Of a stretch of DNA of 64,000 nt, positions 26,586-35,539 are shown one piece after another (positions within the stretch are counted from its first letter, which is position 1; each line of letters starts with the position of its first letter). The stretch is from positions 1,568,571-1,632,570 of the forward strand of contig NZ_VZRA01000001.1 of NCBI RefSeq assembly GCF_008802355.1, given 5' to 3'. This stretch comes from Oryzomonas sagensis. GTDB lineage: Bacteria > Desulfobacterota > Desulfuromonadia > Geobacterales > Pseudopelobacteraceae. The notes beneath the pieces are model-generated. The model saw only the letters and a list, made by a program, of their open reading frames with translations. It made no database searches and had not been told where the DNA came from. The translations under genes were made by a program, and so were the position numbers.

Positions 26586-27737
26586 ATGATGATCGTCTAT
26601 GCCGTAATCGTCCTGGGTGTGTTGATCTTCGTTCACGAATTCGGGCATTTTCTGGTGGCCAAGCTGTTCAACGTCCGGGTGGAAAAATTCTCCCTCGGCT
26701 TCGGCCCCAAGCTGGTGGGCAGGAAGATCGGCGAAACGGAATACCTGGTCTCCGCCTTTCCCCTGGGCGGTTACGTCAAGATGTTCGGCGAAGGGGGCTT
26801 CATCGAGGGGGGGGAGTCGCACCATCCCGCTTCTGAAGATGGGGAGGAAAGCGGCGCCGCGGATGCCGGCGAGAGTGCCGCTGTTCCGAGGGAGTTGACG
26901 GAGGAGGAAAAAAGACGTTCCTTCGCCCATAAGCCACCTCTGGCGAGGATCGCCATCGTAATGGCCGGTCCGGTCTTCAATCTGGTCTTTGCCTGGGTTG
27001 CCTTTATCGTGCTCTGCATGCTGGGCGTGCCCTCCATCACCCCCAAGATCGGCGAGGTCTTGAAGGACAAGCCGGCGGCAAAGGCCGGGATTCAAAAGAA
27101 CGACGTCGTAACCGCCATCAACGGTAAGGCCATTACCCATTGGGAAGAGGTCGCCGAGGCGATTGCCGCGGCCAAGGGCAAGCCGGTTGTGGTGGCGATA
27201 AAGCGCAACGCTGCGGACCTGCAGTTCACCATCGTACCCGAACCGCGCATCAGCAAGAACCTGTTCGGCGAGAAGGTCAGCGGCTTCGCCATTGGCGTGG
27301 CCTCGGCCGGTGAGGTCGTCACCGAGCATTTCGGCCCCCTGCAGTCGGTTGTCAAGGGGACGGCCCAAACCGGCAAGGTAATCGAGATCACGGTCATGTC
27401 GCTGGTAAAGCTGGCCCAGCGTGTCGTGCCGCTGGATACGCTCGGCGGCCCGATCATGATCGCCAAGATGGCCGGTGAGACGGCCCAGGCCGGCGGCTCC
27501 AGCTTCCTGGCCTTCATGGCGCTGCTCAGCGTCAATCTGGGGGTGCTCAACCTCCTGCCGGTGCCGGTTCTTGACGGCGGGCATCTCTTTTTCTTCTTTT
27601 GGGAGTTGGTATTCCGCCGCCCGGTCAGCCAAAAGGCACGGGAATATGCCCAGCAGGTCGGTCTGATGCTGCTCTTGGGACTGATGGCGCTGGCATTCTA
27701 CAACGATATCATCAGGTATTTCGTCGGGCAGGGGTAG
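26586..27737 (+). CDS. rseP: RIP metalloprotease RseP
   Basis: RseP is a site-2 intramembrane zinc protease that cleaves membrane-anchored regulators and remnant signal peptides. The 383-residue protein has HEFGH (17-21) in the first span, one PDZ domain (about 128-200) and LDGGH near residue 340 in a later span. Residues about 75-110 form a Glu/Ser/Ala-rich insertion that is variable in this family. Two ATGs are in tandem at 26586 and 26589. It begins one base after dxr and ends the operon. Confidence 0.97.
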   Translation: MMIVYAVIVLGVLIFVHEFGHFLVAKLFNVRVEKFSLGFGPKLVGRKIGETEYLVSAFPLGGYVKMFGEGGFIEGGESHHPASEDGEESGAADAGESAAVPRELTEEEKRRSFAHKPPLARIAIVMAGPVFNLVFAWVAFIVLCMLGVPSITPKIGEVLKDKPAAKAGIQKNDVVTAINGKAITHWEEVAEAIAAAKGKPVVVAIKRNAADLQFTIVPEPRISKNLFGEKVSGFAIGVASAGEVVTEHFGPLQSVVKGTAQTGKVIEITVMSLVKLAQRVVPLDTLGGPIMIAKMAGETAQAGGSSFLAFMALLSVNLGVLNLLPVPVLDGGHLFFFFWELVFRRPVSQKAREYAQQVGLMLLLGLMALAFYNDIIRYFVGQG

Positions 27738-27757
27738 TGAATGGCGGAGCCTGACGC

Positions 27758-28270
27758 CTAAGCCTGTTCCAAGGCGACGGCAACCATGAACCAATCCTCA
27801 TCCGAGGCGGCAAAGCGAAGCGCCATTGCCTCCGGCTTGTTGGTGAGGGCGATGGCGTACCGTTTCCCGGTGACCACCGATGGCGTCGAGAGCCGAATAT
27901 CCAGCCCGCTGTTGGTCAGGTGCTGTTTGAAGGAACCGGCAATCATGTTGGCGACCTCTCCCAGTGCATCCTGGATATCGTCATCAGCGGCCCCACCAGC
28001 TTCCTTGCCAAGCATGCTGGTGGTGATGTTGTGGGCCAATTCGTCGGGAACGTGCAGGCTGATGAGGCCGTTGTAGGTGCCCGCCAGGCCGACCAGGGCG
28101 CTGGTGCAGCCGGAAAAATGGTTCACGGGGTCGATCTCCAGCGGGAGATGCAGCAGATCGTCCATGCCGATCATGGTGCTGAATACCTCTTTGACGTCCC
28201 GAACGAGTTGTTTTGCCAACACATCTTCAGTCGTATGAAGTCTCTCCAACAAGACCGATGAAAATCCCAT
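27758..28270 (-). CDS. CheX-like chemotaxis phosphatase-domain protein
   Basis: The 170-residue protein matches the CheX/CheC-type fold pattern, with the helix motif DALGEVANMIAGSFKQHL, which carries the Glu and Asn used by CheX-type CheY-P phosphatases. It is cytoplasmic with no signal peptide. ATG 28270 has GGAGG 7 bases upstream. It converges on rseP with a 20-base gap and no visible terminator. No che genes adjoin it, so a partner response regulator elsewhere is likely. Confidence 0.8.
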   Translation of the reverse strand: MGFSSVLLERLHTTEDVLAKQLVRDVKEVFSTMIGMDDLLHLPLEIDPVNHFSGCTSALVGLAGTYNGLISLHVPDELAHNITTSMLGKEAGGAADDDIQDALGEVANMIAGSFKQHLTNSGLDIRLSTPSVVTGKRYAIALTNKPEAMALRFAASDEDWFMVAVALEQA

Positions 28271-28435
28271 GTCTTCCCTCCCCGTAACAAGATGAAGCAC
28301 TCACTGTCACTCGCCGCCGCGTCTGTGCGGGATGGGGACAGTCTATTGCACTACTTCTCATAGTTAGCAGGTTGGATGCCAATATTGATAACGTAATAAT
28401 TGCGGTGTGTTATGAGTTGGCGAGCTCGGGGAAGT

Positions 28436-28470
28436 GTACCCGCAGGGGACATGGTGTGTCCTCTGGGTAC
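28436..28470. other. Intergenic hairpin A
   Basis: GTACCC (28436-28441) pairs with GGGTAC (28465-28470), and inside it AGGGGACA (28444-28451) pairs almost perfectly with TGTCCTCT, separated by a two-base bulge. The loop is TGGTG. No T tract follows on either strand. Confidence 0.65.
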
Positions 28471-28485
28471 GGTTGCGGAGGTGAG

Positions 28486-28505
28486 GCGGGCCACCCCTGG
28501 CCCGC
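28486..28505. other. Intergenic hairpin B
   Basis: GCGGGCCA and TGGCCCGC form a perfect 8-bp stem around CCCC, 15 bases after hairpin A. The lack of a T tract argues against a simple terminator. Confidence 0.6.
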
Positions 28506-28942
28506 GTGCACTGTTATGAGGCTGGCCTCTTCGATGGGGCGTAGCAGCGCATCCGCATCCATTGGATGAGACGACTCGTTATCTGGGAAAATCTCATATT
28601 ATAAAAATGTGATGTTATTGATGCACCACCATGTACCTTTCTGTCGAACCGTGACACGGGCAGGCATACGCCTTTTCCCGAACGCATCCGCTGCCGCGCA
28701 TAACGGCGCAATTGGGTGCCCTCAGATGTGTTTGCTCGATTCTGACATATTTTAATCACATTCCTGGTCTAAATTGCATCGCGGGTACACCGAATCCGTT
28801 CGTGCGGTTGGACGTTTTGGGGCAACTGAAGATCGCGTTCAGTTGCCTGTGTCCCCCCGGTTCTTTCCCCAAAGACAGCGCAATCCCATTCAACGGCACG
28901 ATCCGCATTTCACATGCAAAATACTAATTCAAAGAGGACGAC

Positions 28943-31027
28943 ATGGTTATGGTCCGGGATGTAATGAAAACGGCACTCTTGATTCTTGCTCTTTTGGTAT
29001 CGGCTTCGTGCGGCAGCGGCGAAAGCAGCGGCACGAGCGCCACACCGACATACCCCCGCTTTGCCTACGCCGCAAACTATAACGACGGGACGGTTTCCAT
29101 CTATAGCGTCAATGCCTCAACCGGCCAGCTGCGCCATAGCGGCTATGTGGCTGCCCAGACGCATCCTCGTGCCGTAACCGTTACCCCCTCCGGCAAATTC
29201 GCCTATGTCGCTAATTACGGTTCCAACAGTATTTCGGTCTACACCGTCAACCAGACCACCGGGGGCCTGACCGCCGGGACCGCCGTGACCACGGGCACGG
29301 CTCCCCTGTCCGTAACCGTCGACCCCTCGGGTAAATTCGCGTACGTGACCAATAGCGTCGACAACACGATTTCAGCCTACACCATCAATCAGACTTCCGG
29401 GGCTCTGAGTGCACGAGCCGACGTGGCTACCGGCGCAACCCCCTCCTCTGTGACCATCGCCCCCTCCGGCGACTTTGCCTATGTAGCCAACAGCGGAAAC
29501 AATACCATCTCGGTCTATACCATCAATCAGGCTACCGGGGCGTTGACCGCAGGAGCCCCGGTGGCCGCCGGTACGACACCCGTCTCCGTGACCGTCGCTC
29601 CTTCGGGCAAATTCGCCTATGTAGCCAACAGCGGAAACAACACCATCTCGGTCTATACCATCAATCAGACTACCGGCGGCTTGACTGCGGGGACCGCAGC
29701 CCTCACCGAGGTGACCCCTACGGCCGTGACCGTCGATCCCACGGGCAAGTTCGCCTATGTGGCCAACTATGATTCCAACACCATTTCGGTCTACACCATC
29801 GATCAGACCACGGGGGGCCTGACCGGGGGAACGTCGGTGGCCGCAGGGACGAACCCCGCCTCCGTCATGGTGGATCCTTCGGGCAAGTTTGCCTATGCAA
29901 CGAGCTTCAATTCCTACGCCATCCCGGTCTATGCCATCGACCAAACCACCGGCGCCTTAAACGCCGCAGGAACGGTCTCCACCGGCAGCGGCCCCGTTCA
30001 GGTGGCCATGGTATCCGGGACCGCTGCCGTCACCTATGTGCCGAAATTCGCCTATGCGGCGAATTATGCTTCGGACAGTATCTCGGTCTATGGCATCAAT
30101 GAGAGCAGCGGAGCCTTGACCGCCGGGGCGGCTGTGGCTGCCGGGACAGGCCCCTACGGCATCGCCGTCGATCCTGCCGGGAAATACGCCTACGTGGCAA
30201 ACCGCTCGTCCAATAATGTCTCCGTGTATGCCATCGACCAGACCACGGGTGCCTTGACCGCCGGGACGGCGGTTGCTGCCGGCACTGAGCCGCGTTCCAT
30301 CGTCGTCGATCCCTCGGGAAGATTTGTCTATGTGGCCAACTACGGTGCCAGTACCATTTCGGTCTACACCATCAACCTGACCAGCGGCGCCTTGACCGCC
30401 CTGGCGACGGTTTCTGCCGGAACGGATACCAACCCGGTCTCGATTGCCGTGGACCCCTCGGGAAGGTTTCTCTATACGGCCAACTATACCTCTTTCACGA
30501 TCTCGGCCTATGCCATCGATCGGACCACCGGGGGCTTGACCGCCAGTGGGACGGCGGCAGCGGCAGGCACGAATCCTGTCTCGGTTGTCGTTGATCCCAC
30601 CGGGCGCTTCGCCTATGCGGCCAATAGCGGCTCCAACACCATCTCGGTATTCACCATCACCCAAACCACCGGGGCGCTGGTCAAGGTAACGGATGTGGCT
30701 GCGGGCACGAGCCCCTCTTCCGTCGCCGTCGATCCCACCGGAAAGTATTTTTATGCGGCCAACTACGGTTCCGACACCATCTCCTCCTATACCATCGGCC
30801 AGTCTACCGGTGCGCTGACCGCCGGTACGACCGCGGCTTCCGGTAAAGAGCCCCGCTCGCTGGCTATCGATCCCTCGGGAACGTTCGCCTATGCGGCCAA
30901 CTACTACGGCAACTCCATCTCCCGGTACACCGTCAACCAGACGACCGGGGCGCTGGCCGCAGGGACGGCCACGGTGGCCACGGCGTCGTCCCCCATCTCC
31001 CTCGTCGTCAGCGGCACGGTCCAATGA
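28943..31027 (+). CDS. Lipoprotein with two tandem seven-bladed YVTN-type beta-propellers
   Basis: The 694-residue product has a lipoprotein signal with Cys23 in VSASC. The rest is 14 repeats of about 45 residues built on GKFAYVANYGSNTISVY and INQTTGAL, of the YVTN/lactonase-like propeller type. Between repeats 7 and 8 a linker (residues about 350-370) ends in PKFAYAAN, echoing the start of repeat 1, so it reads as two seven-bladed propellers joined head to tail. The stretch before the linker and the extreme C terminus share a closing sequence of the VSGT type. Enzyme residues of lactonases are not evident; a binding or cell-surface role is more likely. AGAGGA precedes the ATG. Confidence 0.88.
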   Translation: MVMVRDVMKTALLILALLVSASCGSGESSGTSATPTYPRFAYAANYNDGTVSIYSVNASTGQLRHSGYVAAQTHPRAVTVTPSGKFAYVANYGSNSISVYTVNQTTGGLTAGTAVTTGTAPLSVTVDPSGKFAYVTNSVDNTISAYTINQTSGALSARADVATGATPSSVTIAPSGDFAYVANSGNNTISVYTINQATGALTAGAPVAAGTTPVSVTVAPSGKFAYVANSGNNTISVYTINQTTGGLTAGTAALTEVTPTAVTVDPTGKFAYVANYDSNTISVYTIDQTTGGLTGGTSVAAGTNPASVMVDPSGKFAYATSFNSYAIPVYAIDQTTGALNAAGTVSTGSGPVQVAMVSGTAAVTYVPKFAYAANYASDSISVYGINESSGALTAGAAVAAGTGPYGIAVDPAGKYAYVANRSSNNVSVYAIDQTTGALTAGTAVAAGTEPRSIVVDPSGRFVYVANYGASTISVYTINLTSGALTALATVSAGTDTNPVSIAVDPSGRFLYTANYTSFTISAYAIDRTTGGLTASGTAAAAGTNPVSVVVDPTGRFAYAANSGSNTISVFTITQTTGALVKVTDVAAGTSPSSVAVDPTGKYFYAANYGSDTISSYTIGQSTGALTAGTTAASGKEPRSLAIDPSGTFAYAANYYGNSISRYTVNQTTGALAAGTATVATASSPISLVVSGTVQ

Positions 31028-31211
31028 TGTTTGCATCTTCCGGCGATGCTGAAATGTGTAAAATGGGCAGAAAAGAAGGAAACGTGACGGGAATGTGGCA
31101 AAAATGGGAAAATATATACCGGTAGTGATACAGCCGAGACTTGTTATGGTAATAGTGTGTACAACATTAAACTAGTATCACCTTGTGAAACATATTTGTG
31201 GGGAAATACCT

Positions 31212-31883
31212 ATGACTAAAAAAATACTTATTGTTGAAGATGAGCTTAAGCTTGTCGATGTACTAAAAGATTATCTGTATCTTGCCGGATTCGAAACAGC
31301 TAGTTTGTTCAATGGTGCTGAAGTTGCGTCTTGGGTGAAAGATAATGGACCGAGCCTCGTACTGCTCGACCTGATGCTGCCCGGGCGTGACGGTATAGAT
31401 ATCTGCAAGGAGATCAGAACCTTTTCCAATGTGCCGATCATTATGATGACCGCACGTATTGATGAGGTGGATCGTTTGCTCGGGCTCGAACTCGGCGCCG
31501 ATGACTATATCTGCAAGCCGTTCAGCCCGCGGGAGGTCGTCGCCCGGGTCAAGGCGGTTCTGCGCCGCATGGGCGACGAACAGACCACGCAGGCTGCCGG
31601 GCTTATGCTCGATGAATCGCGCTATCGGGCCACGCTTGCCGAACACGAACTCTGCCTCACCGCTGTTGAATTCAAACTGTTACAGTTTTTGGCGGCAAAG
31701 CCGGGACGAATTTACAGCCGTCAGCAACTCATGGAACAGATTTATCTCGACCGCCGCGTTGTTAGCAGCCGTACCATCGACAGCCACATTAAAAAGTTGC
31801 GCAAGAAGATTGCAGGTGCCAATCCCGACACGGAGTTTATCCACTCGGTCTACGGCGCCGGCTACAAATTCGAGGCCGCATGA
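31212..31883 (+). CDS. OmpR-family response regulator, orphan
   Basis: The 223-residue protein has a receiver domain with Glu9, Asp10, phospho-acceptor Asp53 (LLDLMLPGRDG), Thr in MMTAR and Lys in CKPFSPREV, then a winged-helix DNA-binding domain (LTAVEFKLLQFLA, YSRQQLMEQIY, SRTIDSHIKKLRKK). Sequence style is close to BaeR/CpxR types that answer envelope stress. ATG 31212 is chosen because GGGGAAA lies just upstream. No histidine kinase gene is adjacent; a lipoprotein gene follows after 49 bases and may be a target. Confidence 0.92.
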   Translation: MTKKILIVEDELKLVDVLKDYLYLAGFETASLFNGAEVASWVKDNGPSLVLLDLMLPGRDGIDICKEIRTFSNVPIIMMTARIDEVDRLLGLELGADDYICKPFSPREVVARVKAVLRRMGDEQTTQAAGLMLDESRYRATLAEHELCLTAVEFKLLQFLAAKPGRIYSRQQLMEQIYLDRRVVSSRTIDSHIKKLRKKIAGANPDTEFIHSVYGAGYKFEAA

Positions 31884-31932
31884 TCTTTTTTACCGTGGCA
31901 TTTACCACAGAAAGGTTACGGAAACAGCACTA

Positions 31933-32508
31933 ATGAAACGAATCATCTGTCACATTATTCTCTGTATTCCATTGGCCGGCTGCTCTCTGTTCAGAAGCCC
32001 TCCCGACACAAGGACGGTAGCGCTCATGCCCTTCTTTTCTACCGCCAGTTCCAAAAGCATCGGCCAGGAGGCCGCCGACCGCGTAGCGTTGGAGCTGGTG
32101 GCCAAGGGATATGTCGTTATTGATCGCAGCACCGCTACTGCCTTGGTGAATGAAACAAAGTTCTACGGCTCGGGCCTGAGTGACGATATGCGGAACGCTC
32201 TGCAGTCCCGTAATATCGCTGCAGTGGTTTTCGGCAGCGTCAATGATTTCAGTTGCGAGACGATCCGGTCCCCCTCGCTGGTGGCCAGTCTGGCCAGCAA
32301 TATGGACAAGAAAAACCGCTGCACCGTTTCCCTGACCGCCAAGATAGCCGATACCACAACCGGCAGGCTGCTGTGGGGAGTAACCATCAACGACACCTCC
32401 GAGGGGGTGAACCTCACCGCCATGGAACTCATGAAGTCTTTGATCCGCAAGGCCGATATCAAGGAAACACTCCCCCCATCCCTGAACGAGCAAGCGAAAC
32501 CCGAGTGA
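31933..32508 (+). CDS. Lipoprotein with FlgO/CsgG-like domain
   Basis: The 191-residue product has a lipoprotein signal with Cys17 in PLAGC. The mature part begins RTVALMPFFSTASSKSIGQEAADRV and continues KGYVVIDRS, the pattern of small envelope lipoproteins with an anticodon-binding-like or FlgO/CsgG-related domain. Function is unknown. It follows the orphan OmpR regulator, so regulated expression in the envelope response is plausible. The ribosome site is weak. Confidence 0.75.
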   Translation: MKRIICHIILCIPLAGCSLFRSPPDTRTVALMPFFSTASSKSIGQEAADRVALELVAKGYVVIDRSTATALVNETKFYGSGLSDDMRNALQSRNIAAVVFGSVNDFSCETIRSPSLVASLASNMDKKNRCTVSLTAKIADTTTGRLLWGVTINDTSEGVNLTAMELMKSLIRKADIKETLPPSLNEQAKPE

Positions 32509-32595
32509 GTATGCCGGCAGGGGAGGCGGTCTGAGGCCGTTGCCGCGGAAGGCGGTGCCCCTGCCCGGCGAGATGAGCAAGTACATGGTACGGTC

Positions 32596-32985
32596 ATGCT
32601 AAAAGTATATCTGAAAGATTGCCTGCCGGATTTTGTGAGGGAACTGGAGCGTCTGCTCCTCGAGGAAGACAGACCTGAACTTGCCTGCCAAGTGAGGGAC
32701 ATGCCGGTCGATGTGCGGCGATGCGTGATCGGTGGGGGATTTTGCGCCATGCTCTGTACGGGGCTGCAGCCTTCGAAAGGATGGGGAACGGGGCAGACCA
32801 CGATTGCATTGGCCCCTAAACAGGGCAATATCCTGGTTGACGTAATCGCTGGCGAGATTATCGCTGTCGAGGTTTTTTGCCGCAAAGACGTCTACGAAAA
32901 AATGGTGCAGATGCAGTATGTATATGCGCAACCGGGGAACGCCTCTGAAAGCGTATCTTGCGGTGGCGGCCCGCCGGCGGGGTGA
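32596..32985 (+). CDS. Hypothetical protein, 129 residues
   Basis: I do not recognise this protein. It has an acidic helical N terminus (VRELERLLLEEDRPELAC), a central strand-rich part (GQTTIALAPKQGNILVDVIAGEI) and a low-complexity C terminus ending GGGPPAG. Three cysteines are scattered. No signal peptide is seen. No clear ribosome site precedes the ATG, so the gene call is moderate. It sits 87 bases after the lipoprotein gene. Confidence 0.5.
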   Translation: MLKVYLKDCLPDFVRELERLLLEEDRPELACQVRDMPVDVRRCVIGGGFCAMLCTGLQPSKGWGTGQTTIALAPKQGNILVDVIAGEIIAVEVFCRKDVYEKMVQMQYVYAQPGNASESVSCGGGPPAG

Positions 32986-33026
32986 TGATGCCGGGAGACC
33001 ACGGCAACGGATAGACAGGAGGTTCG

Positions 33027-33419
33027 ATGAAAGCACCCAAAACCCGTAAAATCGTTTCAATGATCGTGATCTCTGCCACAATTTTGAGTGCCATTCCCGC
33101 TGCTGCGGTTGACCAAGCCCTTCAGGAAACGCTCCAGGATGCCCTCTACGGCGTCATGATCGGCACGTTGGTCGGCGGCGCGACCGTCGCTTTATCCAAG
33201 AAACCGGCGAAACACCTTGTCAACTTTGGAGTAGGTGCCGGGTGCGGCGCTATCGGCGGCACCATCTTCGGTTTGGCAAAAGCGGTCAAGACGCTGGCTG
33301 AAATTGAAGACGGCACAATCAAATTTGCCATGCCCACCATTGTCCCCGAGGTTGTCGATTCGCCCACAGCCTCCAACAACGTTGCCCTCTCTGTCGGTCT
33401 CCTCCGCATAACATACTAA
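33027..33419 (+). CDS. Exported protein with glycine-rich membrane segments
   Basis: The 130-residue product has a Sec signal peptide (Lys/Arg, hydrophobic core, cleavage near IPAAA, about residue 27). The mature part has two glycine-rich hydrophobic stretches, GVMIGTLVGGATVAL and NFGVGAGCGAIGGTIFGLA, of the glycine-zipper type. AGGAGG lies just upstream of the ATG. Function is unknown; glycine-zipper proteins often insert in or bridge the outer membrane. Confidence 0.72.
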   Translation: MKAPKTRKIVSMIVISATILSAIPAAAVDQALQETLQDALYGVMIGTLVGGATVALSKKPAKHLVNFGVGAGCGAIGGTIFGLAKAVKTLAEIEDGTIKFAMPTIVPEVVDSPTASNNVALSVGLLRITY

Positions 33420-33459
33420 AAAAGACCCATGTGCCCCCAGTCCCGGCCTTCACGGCGTC

Positions 33460-33484
33460 GCCGCCGGAATACGGTTCCGGCGGC
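33460..33484. other. GC-rich hairpin between convergent genes
   Basis: GCCGCCGGAA and TTCCGGCGGC form a perfect 10-bp stem with a 5-base loop in the 156-base gap between two convergent genes. It may help end transcription from either side, but neither strand has a T tract. Confidence 0.5.
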
Positions 33485-33575
33485 CGCTGCGCCACGCCTG
33501 TGGTTTTTGCCCGGAAACTTCTGACGAGGGGCGTACAGCGACTGCAGACTGGGCGGGAGAATGGGCCGCAACGGG

Positions 33576-34943
33576 TCAGGGACGGTAAAATGCCTTGCGA
33601 CCGATCTTGAGCATTTGGGAAGCCTTGGATTTGTTGCCGTTGCACCGCTCCAGGGTGATGGCCAGAATGCGTTTCGTCAACGTATCGAGTGAGAGGGTCT
33701 CGCCCGGCACCGTCAGGGTATAGGTGACGCTGTCGCCAACGTTGCCGCCATGGGCGGCACCAGTGGAGCCTGCCGGATCGATCCCCAGATGGGCGGGACG
33801 GATCGGCTCTCCGTCCGTGAGGATGGCTGCGCGTTCCAGGCAGTTGCGCAACTCGCGGACGTTGCCCGGCCAGTGGTAGTTGAGCATGGCTTCCATGGCC
33901 TTTGGGGAGATGCCGGGCAGTGCCTTGCCCAGATGCTGGCGCAGATGGTCGAGCACATGTTCGCAGAGCAGGGGGATGTCGTCCTTGCGGTTCCGCAGGG
34001 GGGGGATGGTAAGCGGAAAAATGTTGATCCGGTGGTAGAGATCCTCGCGGAAGCGCCCGGCAGAGACCCACTCGGCCAGATTGCGGTTGGTGGCTACGAT
34101 GACCCGGCAGTCGGCGGGAAGCGGGGCGTTGCTCCCGATTTTTTCGAAAACGCGCTCCTGGAGGACCCGCAACAGCTTGGCCTGGAGCGGCAGAGGCATG
34201 TCGCCGATCTCGTCGAGCAGGAGGGTTCCCCCACGGGCCAGGCTGAACTTGCCTTCCCGATCACGGTCGGCACCGGTGAAGGCTCCCCGCACATGGCCGA
34301 AGAGTTCGCTTTCCAAGAGGTGTTCGGGAATAGCGGCGCAGTTTACCGCGACAAAATTGGTGGGGAGCCCTTTGCCGGCAAAGTGGATGGCTCGCGCCAA
34401 CACCTCTTTGCCGGAACCGCTTTCGCCGTAGATGGCTATGGTCGTCTGGCGTACCGCAGCCACCTTGGCCGCCAGCCGCAGCATCTCTTTCATCGACGGA
34501 TTGACGGTCACAATGCTTTGAAAGGTGAATGGTTCTCCCAGGAGCCCTTTGATCTGTTCATTTTCGCGGACAATATGGTGGTAGTCGAGGGCATGTTGGG
34601 TGGTGATGCGTAACATATCGGGATTGATGGGCTTCTCAAGGTAATCGTAAGCACCGCGCCGCATGGCCTCGACAGCGCTCTCCACACTGCCGTTTGCCGT
34701 TACTACGACGACCGGTATCCCTTTGTGCCGCTTCCCGATCTGCTCGATGAGTTCCAGGCCATCCATTTCATGCATGACCAGGTCGGAGATGACCAGATCG
34801 ATCTGGCGTCGCTCCATGATGTCCAGGGCTTCCGCACCGCTGAATGCGGCTACGGGAGCGAAACCAGCCTCGCCGAGCTGGGTTTCCAGCATGCGAACGC
34901 TCAGTTCATCGTCGTCAACAATGAGGATTGTCGGGACCGTCAT
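33576..34943 (-). CDS. Sigma-54-dependent response regulator (NtrC family)
   Basis: This 455-residue activator has a receiver domain with Asp10-Asp11-Asp12 and phospho-acceptor Asp54, an AAA+ domain with Walker A GESGSGKE and the sigma-54 contact loop GAFTGAD, and a C-terminal Fis-type helix-turn-helix (NGNKSKASQMLKIGRKAFY). The protein ends three residues after that helix, a little earlier than usual. The ATG at 34943 is chosen; a GTG three codons upstream is possible. It is the last gene of the signalling block, 138 bases after the CheY gene, and probably gets its phosphate from the hybrid kinase there. Confidence 0.94.
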   Translation of the reverse strand: MTVPTILIVDDDELSVRMLETQLGEAGFAPVAAFSGAEALDIMERRQIDLVISDLVMHEMDGLELIEQIGKRHKGIPVVVVTANGSVESAVEAMRRGAYDYLEKPINPDMLRITTQHALDYHHIVRENEQIKGLLGEPFTFQSIVTVNPSMKEMLRLAAKVAAVRQTTIAIYGESGSGKEVLARAIHFAGKGLPTNFVAVNCAAIPEHLLESELFGHVRGAFTGADRDREGKFSLARGGTLLLDEIGDMPLPLQAKLLRVLQERVFEKIGSNAPLPADCRVIVATNRNLAEWVSAGRFREDLYHRINIFPLTIPPLRNRKDDIPLLCEHVLDHLRQHLGKALPGISPKAMEAMLNYHWPGNVRELRNCLERAAILTDGEPIRPAHLGIDPAGSTGAAHGGNVGDSVTYTLTVPGETLSLDTLTKRILAITLERCNGNKSKASQMLKIGRKAFYRP

Positions 34944-35081
34944 TGGCAACACGCCTGAAAGATTAACATGATTATATCGCCCTCATCAAATTTCATACGA
35001 TAACATCGCCCGATGACAAGGAAATCTTCCTCTTTCCCCTGCAGTTCACGCTTCCCCGGCGGTTTGTCCGGCCGGCGGCCT

Positions 35082-35495
35082 TTAGCCGGAAATCCGCAAC
35101 CCCAACTGGCTGATCGTTTTACGGACCTTCTCCGGCTCAACAGGCTTGACCAGATAGGCTGACGACTGAACCGCCAGCATGGACTGCATGACATCCTGGG
35201 GAGTATTGAGGGCCGTCAGCATGACGATCTTGACCTGCTTGTCCGTCGGCAGGGCCAGTCCTTTCTCCAGCTTCCTGATCTCTTTGCCGGCGGTGATCCC
35301 ATCCATGTCCGGCATGACGATATCCAGCAGGATAAGCTCATAGGGGGCGCCCTCCGTCATGGCTGCCTGGAACTTTTCGACCGCATCCCGGCCGCCGCCG
35401 GCGGTGTCGACGACGGGAACGTTCTCCAGGTACTGGGCGACGATCTCGCGTCCCAATTCGTCATCGTCGACGACAAGGCATTTTTTGAGCTCCAT
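35082..35495 (-). CDS. Single-domain CheY-like response regulator
   Basis: The 137-residue protein is one receiver domain: acidic Asp10-Asp11-Asp12, phospho-acceptor Asp58 (LLDIVMPDMDG), Thr in MLTALN and Lys in LVKPVEPEKV. There is no output domain. It lies 44 bases downstream of the hybrid kinase, whose HPt domain could phosphorylate it. Confidence 0.93.
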   Translation of the reverse strand: MELKKCLVVDDDELGREIVAQYLENVPVVDTAGGGRDAVEKFQAAMTEGAPYELILLDIVMPDMDGITAGKEIRKLEKGLALPTDKQVKIVMLTALNTPQDVMQSMLAVQSSAYLVKPVEPEKVRKTISQLGLRISG

Positions 35496-35539
35496 GTCAT
35501 TCCTCCTCTGTGAAATCCGGCCCGCTCGGGTCGGGCCGG

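Larger units (their letters stand above)
28271..28942. other. Long intergenic region with structured RNA potential
   Basis: This 672-base gap holds the leader of the CheX-like gene on the left and of the propeller lipoprotein on the right. Two strong adjacent hairpins are at 28436-28470 and 28486-28505. Base composition is mixed, with AT-rich patches near 28590-28620 and 28740-28760. I find no supported coding frame and no match I recognise to a known riboswitch class. Confidence 0.5.

Noticed and set aside
28271..28942. c-di-GMP (GEMM) riboswitch before the propeller gene
   Set aside because: The conserved GEMM core strings are not visible on the plus strand.
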